The translations under genes and the position numbers were made by a program. A stretch of 64,000 nucleotides of DNA from assembly GCA_019095985.1 (NCBI GenBank), contig CM032659.1, positions 14,977,530 to 15,041,529 of the forward strand. The letters run 5' to 3'. Positions 1 through 28,370 of this stretch are shown in pieces (within the stretch, counting starts at the first letter, position 1; every line of letters begins with the position of its first letter). The notes beneath the pieces were generated by a model. That model made no database searches and was not told where the DNA came from. It was given only the letters and a program-made list of their open reading frames with translations. The DNA is from Streblospio benedicti. Taxonomy: Eukaryota > Annelida > Polychaeta > Spionida > Spionidae.

Positions 1-3000
1 CTCAGCCACTACATGACCGTGCCGCTCAGCGCCAGGTGGGTGCTTGTTTCATGGCCACATGAGCAGTGGTAGGACGACCCTCAGCATCTAGATGGTTGTC
101 ATCGAGTAGGCATGATGATGAGTAGGTACAAAAATAGAGCATACTGCCGCCGGGTGTCATCTAATTTTAGTCTGGGCCAGCTGGTTTCACCAGTTTAAGG
201 TATGGGTATAAGTTGTGTTACCTTTTAGGGTCTCCTACTATAAGTATGGTTAATGGCTTAGAACGTTATGCCATGGCCAGGTACATTTTATGGTTGCCGG
301 TCCTTTGGCCCGTGAGTTTCATACCCTGACGATAATGATCAATGGTAGATATGTACAACTTTCTAAAAAGAGCAATCCTGTGGTTACGACTGACACACAA
401 ATGAGCTCTACAAAATACACACCAGATCTAATCTCAATACACCTATAATTGCAAATAATAATGATCAATTGGTAACCAAACGCCCGTTGAACCATAAACC
501 CCTGGAGTAACCGCCGTGCTCATGTACGTCAGGTCCTCCATCGTGTCTGAGTATACGGTGTACGACCCCGCCGCCTCGCCGCCCCAGCTGCTGCAGGGCT
601 CTCCGCCCGGGGGCGCCACCGCCGGCAGCCAGGACCTGCTGCTAAACTCAACCACGGACGTCGAGTTCATCCACCTGCCGCCAGGCGGCGGCGACAGTGA
701 TTCCAGCAAACCCAACAGTCAGTGTCACCGTTGTGTTTTATGTTTTATTATTAAGTGGTCTGTTATGTTCAGTTCTGTTTCAATCTTATTTGTTCTGTTC
801 CCTTCCAATCTCTTCCGTTCTATTCTGCTCTGTTCTTTTATGTATACTTCCTGGTATTTTATGACCACAGCGAACTATGTGCACACTAAGACATGTGTAT
901 ATGAAATGAAGGGCTATATTTTAAATTCATGGCAGAAGCAAACGATGGAAATCAATATAATGAAGTTTAAGATATTACTTCCGAATATGTAACATCAGAT
1001 TATATATATAACATCTGATTATTCTGTAAATAACATACCTGTGGTGAGTTCACCATTATTATATTCACTATGGCCATCGTCTGCTTGTTTTGCGTCAACT
1101 TGCAATGGTACATATAACAAGTGTCCATGCACAGTGCATGCATATGCATTATGCAAAATGTATTGAATTAATGTTGTGATTTTGACCAATGAAACCTGCG
1201 TGTTTGAGGCTCGTCTGGCGGCAGTGGGTCATCACGGTCGTCTGCCGCCGCAGCCGCCGACCTGACGGGCCGCCTGTCGGCCGTCATGCTGGGAGACATC
1301 GCCCCCGAGGAGGTGGGTACAGCACACAGGGTTTTATAAAGTTACGGGTGCATTGTGTGTAACTGTCCTGACAGACTTGTGTATCTTGTGATTGAAGTGT
1401 AAATCAAATAGAGTGAGTTATGGTCATCACAGTTTATCATTTCCAAATCTTTCAGTCGATATTTGCTAACATTGTTGTTCAAACACGAATTGTAATGTGT
1501 ATGCTTTGTTTTCAGCAGTTATCTTGGTTATAATCAGAATTGACTATATTTCCATGAAACTTTATAGGCAAACATGCAGACGTATATTTTACATGGCAAT
1601 GTGGTAAAATATTTGACCTGAACTCCTGCTTTCTCCACTAATAGATCCAGATTTTCGGGAAAGGGGCGGCAACTACTGGATTTCATGCCTTTTGTACTGC
1701 AAAAAATCAAGTGATAATGACATGTTTGGAGTGAAACTGGGGTCGAGCGCACTTTGCACCTCCCGAATCTGCCTACGCGTCTGCAATGTGCGTTCTGTTG
1801 TAATTATATTATATATTGTGCTCCCCAGGCATACAGTATGATTGTGGAGGAGATCGAGGAGCGCCGCAAGCACCATGCGCGGGGGCGCTGGCGCGACTCC
1901 ATCCGCCTCACCAACCCCAAGGTGAAAAGGGCAGCGGTCAGTTTGCTGTCCAAGCTCAGTGGACGCAAGGTCAGCCAGTCCGGCGGCGGCGGCAGCAGCG
2001 GCAGTCCAGAAGGTGAGAGTCAACGTGTGGTTTCTGGGCTAAGTGGATAGGAATTTGTAATCTGTTAAGAGCTGGTAATGGTTTTTGAGCAAAGTCATCC
2101 CTGATGGTGTGCACACTTCTCCATGAGTTACACACTTAACATACTAAGGAATGGTGAATAGTGCATCGCAGCGAGTAGTCTGTTATAATATGGGCAATGT
2201 TCACTGCATATAGGCCTATCATCTGCTGGTTTGCAGTGACCTGGCCATCAGCATATGCCAAACATTACATGGCAACATTGCTCTTGAGCTGTCATTTCAA
2301 CTTGTAAAAGTGACGCCTCGTGAAAGCTTATCTAGTGTACACCAGAATGTTAAACACCTCATTTCATTGCACTCAAACGTTCGTGAGATGGGAACTGTTT
2401 ACAAAGACATACATGTAGTTCTTATCATCGGGCCACACCTTGTGTTTTGTGCATGCTTCATTGTTGTCGTTGAGGCTATCATCCAGTAATATGCCACATT
2501 TTGGAACCAGTGGAAAGGGGTGTGGTGGTGTTCTGCAGAAAACGTACAATATGAATGAGAATTCGCTAGAGTGCAATAACAGCGAATCGCTACTGTAAAT
2601 AAGCACATTTTTATCTAAAATGCGTATTAAGTACACCCTCAACCTTTTTGTAAATATATGTACACGAACTCATTAATGAAAGATATGCTGTTTTCTCTAA
2701 TTTACTTTGAAAAAAATACAATGTGCTGTTTTCTGAGAGATGGAGAGTTTGAGACAAGTAAAATACCAGCTGTGTTGTCTTGTCAATTATGCGATGATAA
2801 CCCAAATTTTGGAGTCATCATTGAGAAAATATGGCAGTAAACTAACTTGCTCTGCTGGCCTCTGCCTCAGACGTCGAGCAGCAGCAGCCTGCCCCAACGC
2901 CACAAGACAAGAGCTCGTGGTCCCCGCGCCCGTCTCCCAGGTCGTCTCCACGGGTGTCACGGTGCCAGCTGGACCCCGCGGCGGCGGGGGCGGCGGGGGC

Positions 3001-5613
3001 AGGGCATGGGAGGTCCTCCACCCACGACCGCTTCCACGGCATCATCGAGGAGGAAAACTCGTCAGATCTTGCCGCAGACGAACAGGAACAGGTAGGTGCC
3101 GGGGAGTGACCTTTGGGGCGCAGAGAGGCTAAACTTAAGCGGGATGTTTAGAGAGGTTGGGATGGAGGGGCGAAATGGAAGGATGTGAGATTATTGCTGG
3201 ACACTTTGTAACTTCGCATGTGGATTGTGCCACGTTCTAGACTGAAGTCAGAATGTAATGAGAATCCATTGCTATTCTGCTCACTATAATAGCATGCTGA
3301 GCGATTTCTTTTAGTAACTAGGAATGCAGTCAAATAGGTTGACCAGTAGAAAATTTATCAATTAGGCTGCGTGCGCATGTTAGACCGTAATATAACGTAA
3401 ATTGTGACCGGTCAAAATTTACGTTAACGTAAATTGTCACCATGTCTCAAAAAATGGTATCCTATAGCTGCCGTAAAATGTGACCACCGTAAATTTTGAT
3501 CGCCTCAGGAATTTTATATGCTGGTCTAACATGCTATTCCGTCTCCGCCTATACCCACACCCTACGGCTAAAATAAACCATTCAAACTGCCATTAATTTC
3601 AGTCAAATCTGCCACTTACGTCTGTAAAGATATTGTTAGTTGTTTATTCGGCCGTGTACGCTCGCACAATGACAAGACATCAGTGAAATGTGATATTATT
3701 TCAGTTGTTATAGAATTATAAAGACTTCTTGATTAGAAAGTCCATTTGCAAGAAGTTCTATCATGAGATAAAACTAATTTCCTCATTGATGTAATCATGC
3801 ATTAAATACCTTGTAACACAGTGTAAAATTCCCCAAACGAAATATCACTTTCAAGGTTTATTCTATTACACGTGGCCTCTAATTATTCTTATCACAAACT
3901 AGATAGGCATATCAATTCAAGAGCACTCCTCTGATATGTTTCCAGGATGGAGTAATTAACACCATGGGTAAGGCTGTCAGCCTGGTAGTAAAGGCTAAAC
4001 GCCTACGTAATAGGGTAAGTCAAAAAAGCTTTTTATAATCATGAATTATGCTAACTGAACAGTGGGCTACATTTTGGAATCTATTGACATCGCTCTGGAA
4101 AAGTTTAAAGAGAGTCAGAGTACAAGTAAAGAAGATGTATGGCAATTGTTGTAGAAACCTCCATATACTGTTATTACTGAGAAACAATGAGTAGGGTCTG
4201 AACCTAACTTGTGTATGGGTACATGGTACATAAGGGCTACAGCACAGAAATTATGCCCAAACATCCACTGTAATCCACAATGGGCTACTAATACTGTCCA
4301 ACGTTCTTATCAGCACTGTTACTTGATTCAATTATATTCTTCTCTCTCTTCTATGGCAAGCAAGCTCCTACCCACTATATTGACATAGCTTGAAGACACA
4401 TCTTCCATTTGACTATATCAAGTGGCCCAGACGGGACTCGAACTCACGACCCCAAGGTAGTGAGACCAGAATGATACCATCATCCCAAGCAGCGGGCTGT
4501 TCTGGGCCACTTGATATAGTCAAATGGAAGATGTGTCTTCAAGCTATGTCAATATAGCGGAAGGAGCTTGCTTGCCATAGAAGAGAGAGAGAGAAGAATA
4601 GGAAGATGTGTCTTCAAGCTATGTTAATATAGTGGGTAGGAGCTTGTTTGCCATAGAAGAGAGAGAGAAGAATATAATTGTATCCACAAGCAAACTTGGG
4701 AAAAACACATTAGAAAATGTTACTTGATTCAATCGTGTATACACAGTTTCTACCCAGACCGTTTGAGAGGGATCACTCGGAGCTAAGAGTAACTTTGAAG
4801 TCATTTAAGATCCTGGCAATATTGTGGGAATGTTACCATTTACTACCAATCTCCATTATTCATATCTGCTTCCCACAGACGCAGTCCATCGTATATCCAC
4901 TAGACCGCAACATGAACATCGACCATCATATCAGAATCCGCGAGCACTCCCCCACGCCGATGCCCCCACAGGCGGCGGCCGGTCCCCCACTGCCCCCGCC
5001 CCCCAAGATTGTGTTCCAGCGACCCTCCTCCAACTACCTGTACGAGAAGCGCCCCATGAGTCACCTGCGGGTGCCCGGGCGCCCCCCGCCCATTAGTGTG
5101 CCTCAGGTAGGTGAGTGGTTTTATATTTATCTCACATTGGATTGTTGGTGGCATCTATTCCCCGCAACTAAAGGCGGGTCTGGGAGGTAAGAGCAATCAA
5201 ACCCATGGACTGTTATGAATTTTAGTCTATTAATCTATTAGATATTCAAATATCGAGATTCAAATATTCTATCAGATTACTATTTTTATCTTGGTAAATA
5301 CCTATTCTATCAACTATTATTTTAAGAGCAAAAGCAAATGCTGATGATAGCTATAGCAAATGAGAAATGCTCAAGAAAACATGGTACACACTTTAAATAG
5401 ATTTACATGTCTTACAAGACCAGATTTCTTCCCCTGCAGACGATATTTGAAGAAGACGTACCGGTGGAACTCCTGCCCCCGGAGACACCATCGCGACGTC
5501 GCAAAAACGCCTCAAACTGGATTGCACCCCCGGTCATTGACCTGGACAGTGACTGTGAAGTCAAAGAGATCAGGGTCGCCTCCCCGGGGGTGCTGGTGGA
5601 ACAGCATATGTGA
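1..5613 (+). CDS. C-terminal exons of an unrecognised protein with a low-complexity tail
   Basis: I do not recognise this protein. Seven exons join in frame: 508-717, 1209-1312, 1829-2012, 2871-3091, 3946-4014, 4879-5106 and 5440-5613 (TGA at 5611-5613). Each internal junction is GT-AG and the phases agree (1, 0, 1, 0, 0, 0). An open stretch at 1-35 looks like an earlier exon, but its phase does not fit exon 508-717, so that join is unresolved and a small exon may be missing. Visible traits: Ser/Gly/Ala-rich segments; a basic-acidic helix-like stretch (MIVEEIEERRKHH, exon 1829-2012); an acidic patch ending in DLAADEQEQ; a basic stretch KAKRLRNR; Pro-rich segments (PPLPPPPK); and a C-terminus ending EQHM. 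There is no membrane segment in the visible part. A cytoplasmic tail of a membrane protein or a scaffold is possible but inferred. Candidate AATAAA signals lie at 6377 and 6424. The coding exons are far more GC-rich than the introns. Confidence 0.75.
3375..3534. mobile_element. Small foldback MITE-like element in an intron
   Basis: The ends form a 12-bp perfect inverted repeat, GCATGTTAGACC at 3375-3386 and GGTCTAACATGC at 3523-3534. Internally, several copies of CGTAAATT and its complement alternate in orientation, so the 160 bp can fold on itself. No convincing target-site duplication is visible. It lies in the intron between exons 2871-3091 and 3946-4014. The superfamily cannot be assigned. 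Confidence 0.55.
4324..4710. mobile_element. Head-to-head tRNA-derived SINE composite (foldback)
   Basis: About 95 bp at 4334-4433 is repeated in inverted orientation at 4503-4600. The roughly 70-bp loop reads on the minus strand as the 3' half of a tRNA, with a Pol III B-box-like GTTCGAGTCCC. So a minus-strand SINE (tRNA head, body, GAGAGA-type tail) abuts a plus-strand SINE body. Another plus-strand partial body follows at 4600-4680. The right end carries CACAAGCAAACTTG and an A-rich tract. The same composite recurs at 50731-50980. It is intronic in the first gene. Confidence 0.6.
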
Positions 5614-5703
5614 ATTTGGCCCTCCCCGGTGGTGCTGGTGGAGCAGGAAATATGAATTTTACCTTCTCCGTTGATGCTGGTAGAAAAGCATGTGGGAATT
5701 TAG
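5579..5703 (+). repeat. Three ~42-bp tandem units crossing the stop codon
   Basis: Units begin at 5579, 5621 and 5662 with CCTCCCCGG or CCTTCTCCG, and each contains GGTG(C/A)TGGT and GAATTT. Unit 1 encodes SPGVLVEQHM and the TGA stop. Units 2 and 3 lie in the 3' UTR and are progressively diverged. The unit is close to 14 codons long. Confidence 0.65.
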
Positions 5704-7845
5704 TTTCTGCCACACCCGCTTGATTGCTGGTTATGGAGTGATGGCAGCTGTTTATAGAGGCTGGTGTGGGTTAACTTTCCACGGAGGTCTGGTTGACTAG
5801 GTCGTGACAGATTAAGGGAGTGGTTGAGCGGACTTATAAAGGAGCTCCAGCATTACGGGGACCCCCAAATTTTGCCCAACTTTGTACTCGTGGAATGGTT
5901 TTGGCTAGGGATGCTAGTAAATATTTTATTGTGCCCCATATTTTCCCGAAACCTTTATTAAGACGTGACCTGAAGTTATAGGGATCAGCGTGTCCTCTCT
6001 AGGGTTGCTGCTTGAGCAGCAAATGAGAACTGGCACGAATATGTTGTGGTAATAGTCAAATGTATGTCAATTTGAAGCATGCTTCTGTTGTGTTCAGAGA
6101 AGACGATAAACTGCATACTTGTAACATGTCGGTGTTGGAGTATCCATTAAAGTACGATAATTATTAAGATACATAAATGTTTAAAAAGCTCAGGGATAAA
6201 TATAAAATTCTATGAAGGGAAAGGTTGTTTGCTTTGCTTTGTTATCCGTAACACTTTGAAGGTTTTATATGGATGGGTCTAAAGGCCTAGATAGAGAACA
6301 AAGTATAATTGGTAACATCATACATGGTGATGAAACGTTGACATGCAAGATGATTGAAAGAAGAGGGTATTTTTAATAATAAACTCATTGGATTTTTTAA
6401 GTACATACATTCACTAATTTTTCAATAAATCCATTTAAAGCTTACGGACTTAACGTTTTCGGGCATTACCCATGTCCATCTCCTGAGACTTCTTTCCTGT
6501 CACTAGGTGCCAGCACGTGACAGAACATGGAAGTCAGTCCGTGTTGTCTTTGGTGGATGCCTGGACGGGCTGTTTTGGGAAAACACCTCGCTACCCATCT
6601 CCATAATTAAACTCGTTGTGTTTAGCATAGCTAGAATATAGCTTGAGTGTATTCGGCTTAAATGGTTAAGAAAGAAATTGTAGTCAGGTTGTTAAAACTA
6701 GATTAGACAATTGATTTATGGTAGGGAGTAAGATTAAAAGTTCCTCTACGTATCTGGTAATTTTAGCTTCTAATAAACAATTAATTTTTTAATCAGCTGT
6801 GCTGAGGAGGAACCCACCAGCCCAACCTGAAACCCATATATCCTTCCAATAAGATGAGATGAATTTGCGGAGAAATGCTGTAGATAGATATTCATCGGAC
6901 GAAGAATGCCCCCACACCCACCCCACTCCCCTCATTCCTATACCCCTTTACATAAAAAAAATGAGCATAGGTCTGCTATTATGGATGGTTGTTAGCGTGA
7001 CATGCTGCGCTGTAGTCCGCCTCATTTTCTCATCTAATGCGTGCTATGTTATGGCATGTCAACCTAATCTTCCCAACCCCACCCACCCCCACACATGTCC
7101 TCCCCATTGTCAGACCAGGGTTTTAGTGACATGATTAAGTCCTGAGCTGTCTTAGAACAGTGCCCTAGTAATTGCACCAGCTTAATATTATAGACGCTTT
7201 CTTGCCACTGATTGTACACGGCCTGGTTGTTTTTATTCTCACGCTGTAGTGGGTTATGGGAGATCCCCCCCCCCCCCTTATGTTTTAATGTGTGGAGATT
7301 AAGACCTGCTCTATTTTTCCCATGACAACCAACAAATAGATTGCGGAAAGTGTGGTCGTTTGAAGTAAGTGACAACGCATGTCTTGGCGATAAGCTTCTA
7401 GTATCAAAAATTCAGTCTCTGAATTAATTAGATCGTACTCTTTTATGTATTTATGAGCAAACATACCTAATGTTTTTGGGTATGTGTACATGTAGAGCTA
7501 GAGTGTAAAGTGCAATAACATTGTGTGGCACAGGGGCCTCCCCAGGCCCTGTAAGTGATTTTAGACATTGTTATATGTCATGACGACAGTCGGTAGATTA
7601 ATATGTACTATATATCTGTGAATGGAACGTGTGAACGATGGATTATATATGAATTTACATTATACTCTCTGTGTTTTGAGAATACACGTTATTAGAATAA
7701 ATAAACAAGTCCCTAGCATTCAGTGCATGTTTTATTTCTTGCAGCACAATACTCAATGGTTTCACAAGCCGTGTATACAATGGTTGTTCACAAAATTCGT
7801 ATAATATTATTTGAAAGTACCTGAGTTTACTTCGTTGATTCAATT

Positions 7846-8070
7846 ACAGTACGACCTCTCAATTAGTTTAAACATATTCTATTGAAAAAACATGCTTACA
7901 TATGTATAAGACACTGGCTAAAATGTCATAAAAGCCTTCTCATATAACCTCTCAATTAAGACCACACAGTGGCTGACCTAAAGAAATCTCTATAGAGGTG
8001 GTCTCTGTGACAATGAGAAATAGTCGTATCATAAAGGTGGCCTCAATAAAAGGGTGGGGCTTCTACTGTG
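7846..8070. mobile_element. pogo/Tigger-like nonautonomous MITE, copy 1
   Basis: The left end reads TACAGTACGACCTCTC and the right end CTTCTACTGTG. Internal AAGACCACA and GAGGTGGTCTC motifs face each other. CAGT termini next to TA are typical of the Tc1/mariner-pogo group. The same family occurs at 23853, 27487, 35427 and 60021. There is no coding capacity. Confidence 0.55.
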
Positions 8071-8544
8071 TTCTTTTATGTGCAATGACAATATATAAAC
8101 GCTAGACATTTACGAAATAGGCCTGAGATCAAATTAGGGGACTGATTATTTACCGATATACGAGCTAGTATTTCACGTGCACATCTCAAAGGGGAAATCT
8201 GATGCATACAATTTATTCTTGGGAGTGAACCCTTTTGCGGACGCTTACATTATTGCTCAATTAGATATAACACTGGTATAGCTATTCATATATAACATAC
8301 TGATTACAATGATAAAACAACAGCAACGTGATAAAATTATACAGTTAATGCATGAAACAAGTTCCAGCGTCATATGTAAGTTTATGACTAGATTTCTACA
8401 CAGTGAACCACATTGGACGGATTGAGATTTGCAGCCGCGCCGTGCAGCAAACGACTGTTACTGTCACTTAAGAGGCTTAAAGTTCAAACAGTTTACAAGC
8501 TAGTGGCAGGTCCAGGGAATGGGGAACGCCAGCCCCCCCTCCCC

Positions 8545-8594
8545 ACACCACCACCACCACCACCACCACCACCACACACACACACCCACACACC
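8545..8594. repeat. (CCA)n/(CA)n microsatellite
   Basis: An uninterrupted CCA run is followed by CA repeats. Simple sequence. Confidence 0.9.
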
Positions 8595-10073
8595 CTTATA
8601 GCTAAACTGTAGTTCATTTTGTACGATTTACCAGCCTAGATTTAAGCCTTGGACACAACAGGCAGTACTGTTTATCTACTGCCTCCATACTGCCACAAAC
8701 TAAGGGCCGACATCCTTTAATGCATTAGCCGCATTGTCTAGCCCTAGCCCCCGCAAGAACCACCCTTAATGCCATCACAACACCATACGCAATAAACATA
8801 TCATGTGGTAAATAAAACTGGAAATAGATTTTTACGTGCTAATCCATAATACGATGAAGTAATTTGTCTGCGTAATAAGATATTCATCTTATTGTCTGTT
8901 TTAATCATTGATATATGTTATAGAGTTTCCTGTCATGGGTTACGTTGTAGTGCGATCAGACTCAATGAGCATTCCTATCAAACACAATCAGCCATTCACA
9001 ATCGGGTATTGCTGGCGAACTGAATATATAGACGTAAATAACATTGAAATTTTGCTTTCTAAATTAGAGTGCATATATTTTTTTTCATAAAACAGGTTTA
9101 AATTCCAAGTAACCGTATATTTCCTTATAGGTATGGAACATTTAAATATTTTGTAAACATTGGAGGTACGGTGATCTCCATTCCACACTCCTTCACAGCG
9201 CTATTTTGCGAGCTTTGACATATATATATACAGCTTCTTGTCAGGAGATCCTTTTCTGACCAAACCCAATGCAATGTTGTGAAGGGAAAGGAACCGCCAG
9301 GTCCCCATTGTAGTAGAAGGTAATTTTTTATCATAACAATATTCAGACACATATATACATTTCTTTATTTCTCCATCTGCAATGACACTAGCAGCCCCCA
9401 GCTGATCAAGATAGGAGACACTATCTTAAGCTCAAAGTAATTATTTGAACTAACTAGCTGAACGGTTTAAGAATGAAATTAATGAGTAACATCAATATTC
9501 ATTTCAGTCATACATACATACATACAAAAACTGAAAATTTGCCGGAAACATTATTGATAAAGAGTATATGTACTACCAGTCAACAAATTACATCAATTTC
9601 ATAGGAATTTATCCTTTGTGTCCATTTGATACCCCGTTTCCTTACATACCATCAAATGTATCAATAACAATAGTGGTAGACAAGACAAGAACTACAATGT
9701 ACGTCAAACATCTAGCATGTAAACAATTCAATTATATCTACTAGTGTCATTGCACATTATACAACTGACTGTGGGCTTGTTATTTGACGTCGCCACCCAT
9801 TCAGGGTGTTTATAACAAACGTTAACATTGATGTACTTAAAACCTGTAGATGATTTTAGTACAATTGTACAACAATATATCCACCTAATTCTGATACTCG
9901 TATCATACAAGTATCACACATTACAAATTAAATACACATATATTAGTTTGGCTGTATTCTTGTAAATTGTCTTCCCTTGAGCACTTCATACCTTGAAACA
10001 TTCAGTTTGCTTGGTTATATATTGAATTGTTGAAGTCACAATCAGCTACACAGACATTTTTATCTATTAGGGA

Positions 10074-11313
10074 GGGACGGTGCAATATTTACCAGGCAGG
10101 GGGGACCGGTGTATTTGGTAGGTTGACAAGTACTTTTTTCAAGGTGCAAAGTAGGGGAACCTGATGATTTTTCATTCTCTTTGGGCATGGGACATGGGTC
10201 ATAGCAGCTCCCTTGAGCGGTCGCTAATATGTAATGTACGCACCACAACTATTTTTAACCAAGTAGAACATATTGAACCCGACATAACTATCTTAGCACA
10301 GTCCTATTCACTACCAGAAGTGCACAAACAACAAGCACATGATAACCAATGTGAATTTTAACTAACAAAATATAAGAAAATCATTTGAAGATGCAATAAC
10401 AAACATATCTATATACACAATTACACATCAATACCTTTCAAATCCCTTCTTATATTATTTGTTTAAACAGTTTTTAGTATAAAATGTGTAAAGCAAAATA
10501 AAAATTACAAAATATAACACGACTTTAATAAAAATAAAATCTGGTAAATACTTGAGCAAATTATCAATTGCAAATATGCGTATTTTCGACAATTGTAACC
10601 TTGAAAATGATAAATGATTATTTTGATGTCAGTAAACATTAAAAAGCAGAAAATGGCAATGACCAAAAAGAGTAAAAAAGTCACAAAAAATATGTAGACG
10701 AAAAACGGTTTGTTCCTATGATGTACAAAATAACTGAAGAGGACAAATTTCAAAATTAGTATTACATTGAACATCAAATTTGGGCTAAAAGGGACATTGA
10801 TATTGTCACTAAAAATTTTTGTAAAAACCATTTTTAATCATATTGATACATGAGGATTAAAAAGTGATGAATGAACTAACTGATATGACAGTGAAATAGA
10901 TAGTCAGCAAAATGTGATGCATAATATGCCTAAGGAAAGTGAGTATGATAAGACGGGTCCAGATTGAGAGACCATAATTTGAATGTAAATTGTTTAAAGT
11001 AACACCCACCAAATGGAAATATGTAGACGTAAAAACGGTTTGTTCCTATTTGCTGCATCACCAAGATGTACAATTGGAATCAAATTTTTGACGCGAGACA
11101 AATTTCAAAATTATCTGTAAACGATCTTGACAAATACATTGAACATCATCATTTCATCTATTCAGTGGAGGAGACACAGGCTTTTTATGAATGGGATGTC
11201 ATGGGACATCAGTTTTTTGTCATAACATCAACATGGGACAAGACCTTTTTCAGACAAATTTTCGATATGCACCGGTCCCCCCTGCCTGGTAAATACATGT
11301 ATTGCACCGTCCC
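10074..11313. mobile_element. 1.24-kb element with ~40-bp terminal inverted repeats
   Basis: The left end (10074-10111) begins GGGACGGTGCAATA and ends GGGGACCGGTG. The right end (11270-11313) is its reverse complement with a 6-bp insertion that creates TACATGTA. Inside, a stretch at about 10690-10790 and another at about 11022-11145 are direct relatives (both with ACGGTTTGTTCCTAT), the first lacking several internal blocks. One 100-residue open frame (11066-11368) runs out through the right end and matches no family I recognise. Probably a nonautonomous class II element. The target-site duplication is unclear. Confidence 0.55.
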
Positions 11314-11924
11314 TTTAAAATACACACGTACTCAATGTACTCCTCATACATATCCATATAAAACATAACAAGATACCACAAGGAATTCTAAATTGCTATG
11401 AATTTTGGCTTTTAAAGTAAAAGATGTCAAGATAGTTTGAAGCTTTGCTCTACAGGCCGAAGCTTCGAATCATACAAGATTCGAATACGGTATATGCTTT
11501 TCATTTATTGCACAACGCCGATTAACAAATAATACTTTTATTAATTTAACCTATCTTTGCATACCCGTTCATTTCTGACACATAGACACAAAATTATCCA
11601 CACATGAGGGGCCTTTAGAAAATCATCAATAAATACTAAGTACAGTTCTAATTTGCGAATCCTTGTCATGATGAATACGTACATGTATGCACCACCAAAT
11701 TCATAAAATTGCATTCAGGCGGCATGCAGGGTGCATATTAGATATCAAGCAAAAAGCACAGCTTATGAAATTGTCATTAATTGAAGTAATACTGTCATGG
11801 TGCCATAAATCCGTCTGCATGATGCATGATCTGAGATTATATTTTTATTACAGGGCACTATTTATTAGGTGCGTGTGAGGTGAGATGCATGTATGAAACT
11901 TCAAAACGTGGACATGTTAGTGTG

Positions 11925-12080
11925 GGATGCTAGCTCCAGATGTTCAAGAAGACGCCAGAAGCTTTGTGTAATTTAGAGGAGATCGTGGGGCGCACTTTGG
12001 GATTTCAAGAAAACCCTATGAAAATGAAGTATTTTGGTAGGGAAAGGGGGGCGCGCCCCCCCCCCGCTGGATCTGCCTAT
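11925..12080 (-). repeat. Dispersed repeat with CATAGGCAGATCCA end, minus copy
   Basis: The reverse complement begins CATAGGCAGATCCAGCGGGG, passes a long G/C tract, and contains TTCATTTTCATAGGGTTT. A related plus-strand copy is at 20395-20490. Probably the end of a transposon family; partial. Confidence 0.35.
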
Positions 12081-12729
12081 GTTCTGGCCTCAAATTTAGA
12101 ATGATCTAGCTGGTTCGTTTTTGAATGTCGCACTTCTAGCTGGTTCTGGCTCCTTTTGCTTAACTGTGGCCTCGACTGTTGCTTTCGGAGGATGTATGGT
12201 TGACATATGAAACCGTGTCCTTCCCCTTTGTGTTGTATCTAACGAATCCGCCGTCAAGTAAAATTTAGATTCAAATCACGTTTCTAGCAAAGCAATAAAA
12301 ATGAGCCAGTTTTCTTGCTCGCTTTCCGTTCAGGAAACAAAATAGAAATTGCCTACATCGGTGCATGCTCTTTCTCCAGTGCTCATGTTGCATGGTATAG
12401 AAGGTCACGAAATTCCATATTCTACATTTTTTGTTCATTTTCCCAACATTCACTTTACGTGCATTTTCCACACACGCAAGTATGTTTCAGTGTTTGTGTC
12501 TTTCATCTCATTAGCTGATGGCCCAACGGGTGGTGAACCAATGAAGCTGTTATATACGGTAGTGGGTTTTTTTCAGGGCCACACCTAAATTTGTCTGACA
12601 GTTTTACACACTCATCGCTTAACTTAATGGCAAATTTCCAGGCTGTGAGGACATTCCAGATTTTCAAGCCCCTCCACCACTTAAATACTCTCAACAAATA
12701 TCATACATCAAGTTAACTTCTTTAGCTAA

Positions 12730-12779
12730 CCCCCCCCCCCCACCCCCCCCCCCCCACCCCACCCCCCCCTCCCCCCGCT
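12730..12779. repeat. Poly-C tract
   Basis: About 50 bases almost entirely C with a few A and T interruptions, just downstream of the GPCR stop on the minus strand. Assembly length here is likely unreliable. Confidence 0.85.
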
Positions 12780-12928
12780 CTCCCAATGTTTCCCGTCATA
12801 AAATGGTGGCCACCTTAGGTGGACGTTCTTTCTAGCTTTTATATGAGACCTTTCCGCACTCATTCTCCACACCTCATGTCCTGCGCCACTCGACGCCCAC
12901 CCGCATCCCCAACCAAAACAGAGACAAA

Positions 12929-28370
<15,442 letters not shown>

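Larger units (their letters stand above)
5614..12928. other. Intergenic region between the first gene and the GPCR gene
   Basis: AT-rich sequence with no gene I can support. It begins with the 3' UTR of the upstream gene (AATAAA at 6377-6382 and 6424-6429). It also holds a pogo-like MITE (7846-8070), a CCA/CA microsatellite (8545-8594), a 1.24-kb inverted-repeat element (10074-11313), a GGCAGATCCA-type repeat (about 11925-12080) and a poly-C tract (12730-12779). Open frames here are short and lack splice or conservation support. Confidence 0.6.

Noticed and set aside
4434-4502. Possible tRNA gene
   Set aside because: It has a B-box-like GTTCGAGTCCC, but no complete cloverleaf or clear A box, and it is the head of a repeated SINE.
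10505-10831. Hydrophobic 108-codon minus frame
   Set aside because: Phe/Ile/Tyr bias comes from AT-rich DNA inside the inverted-repeat element; no motif.
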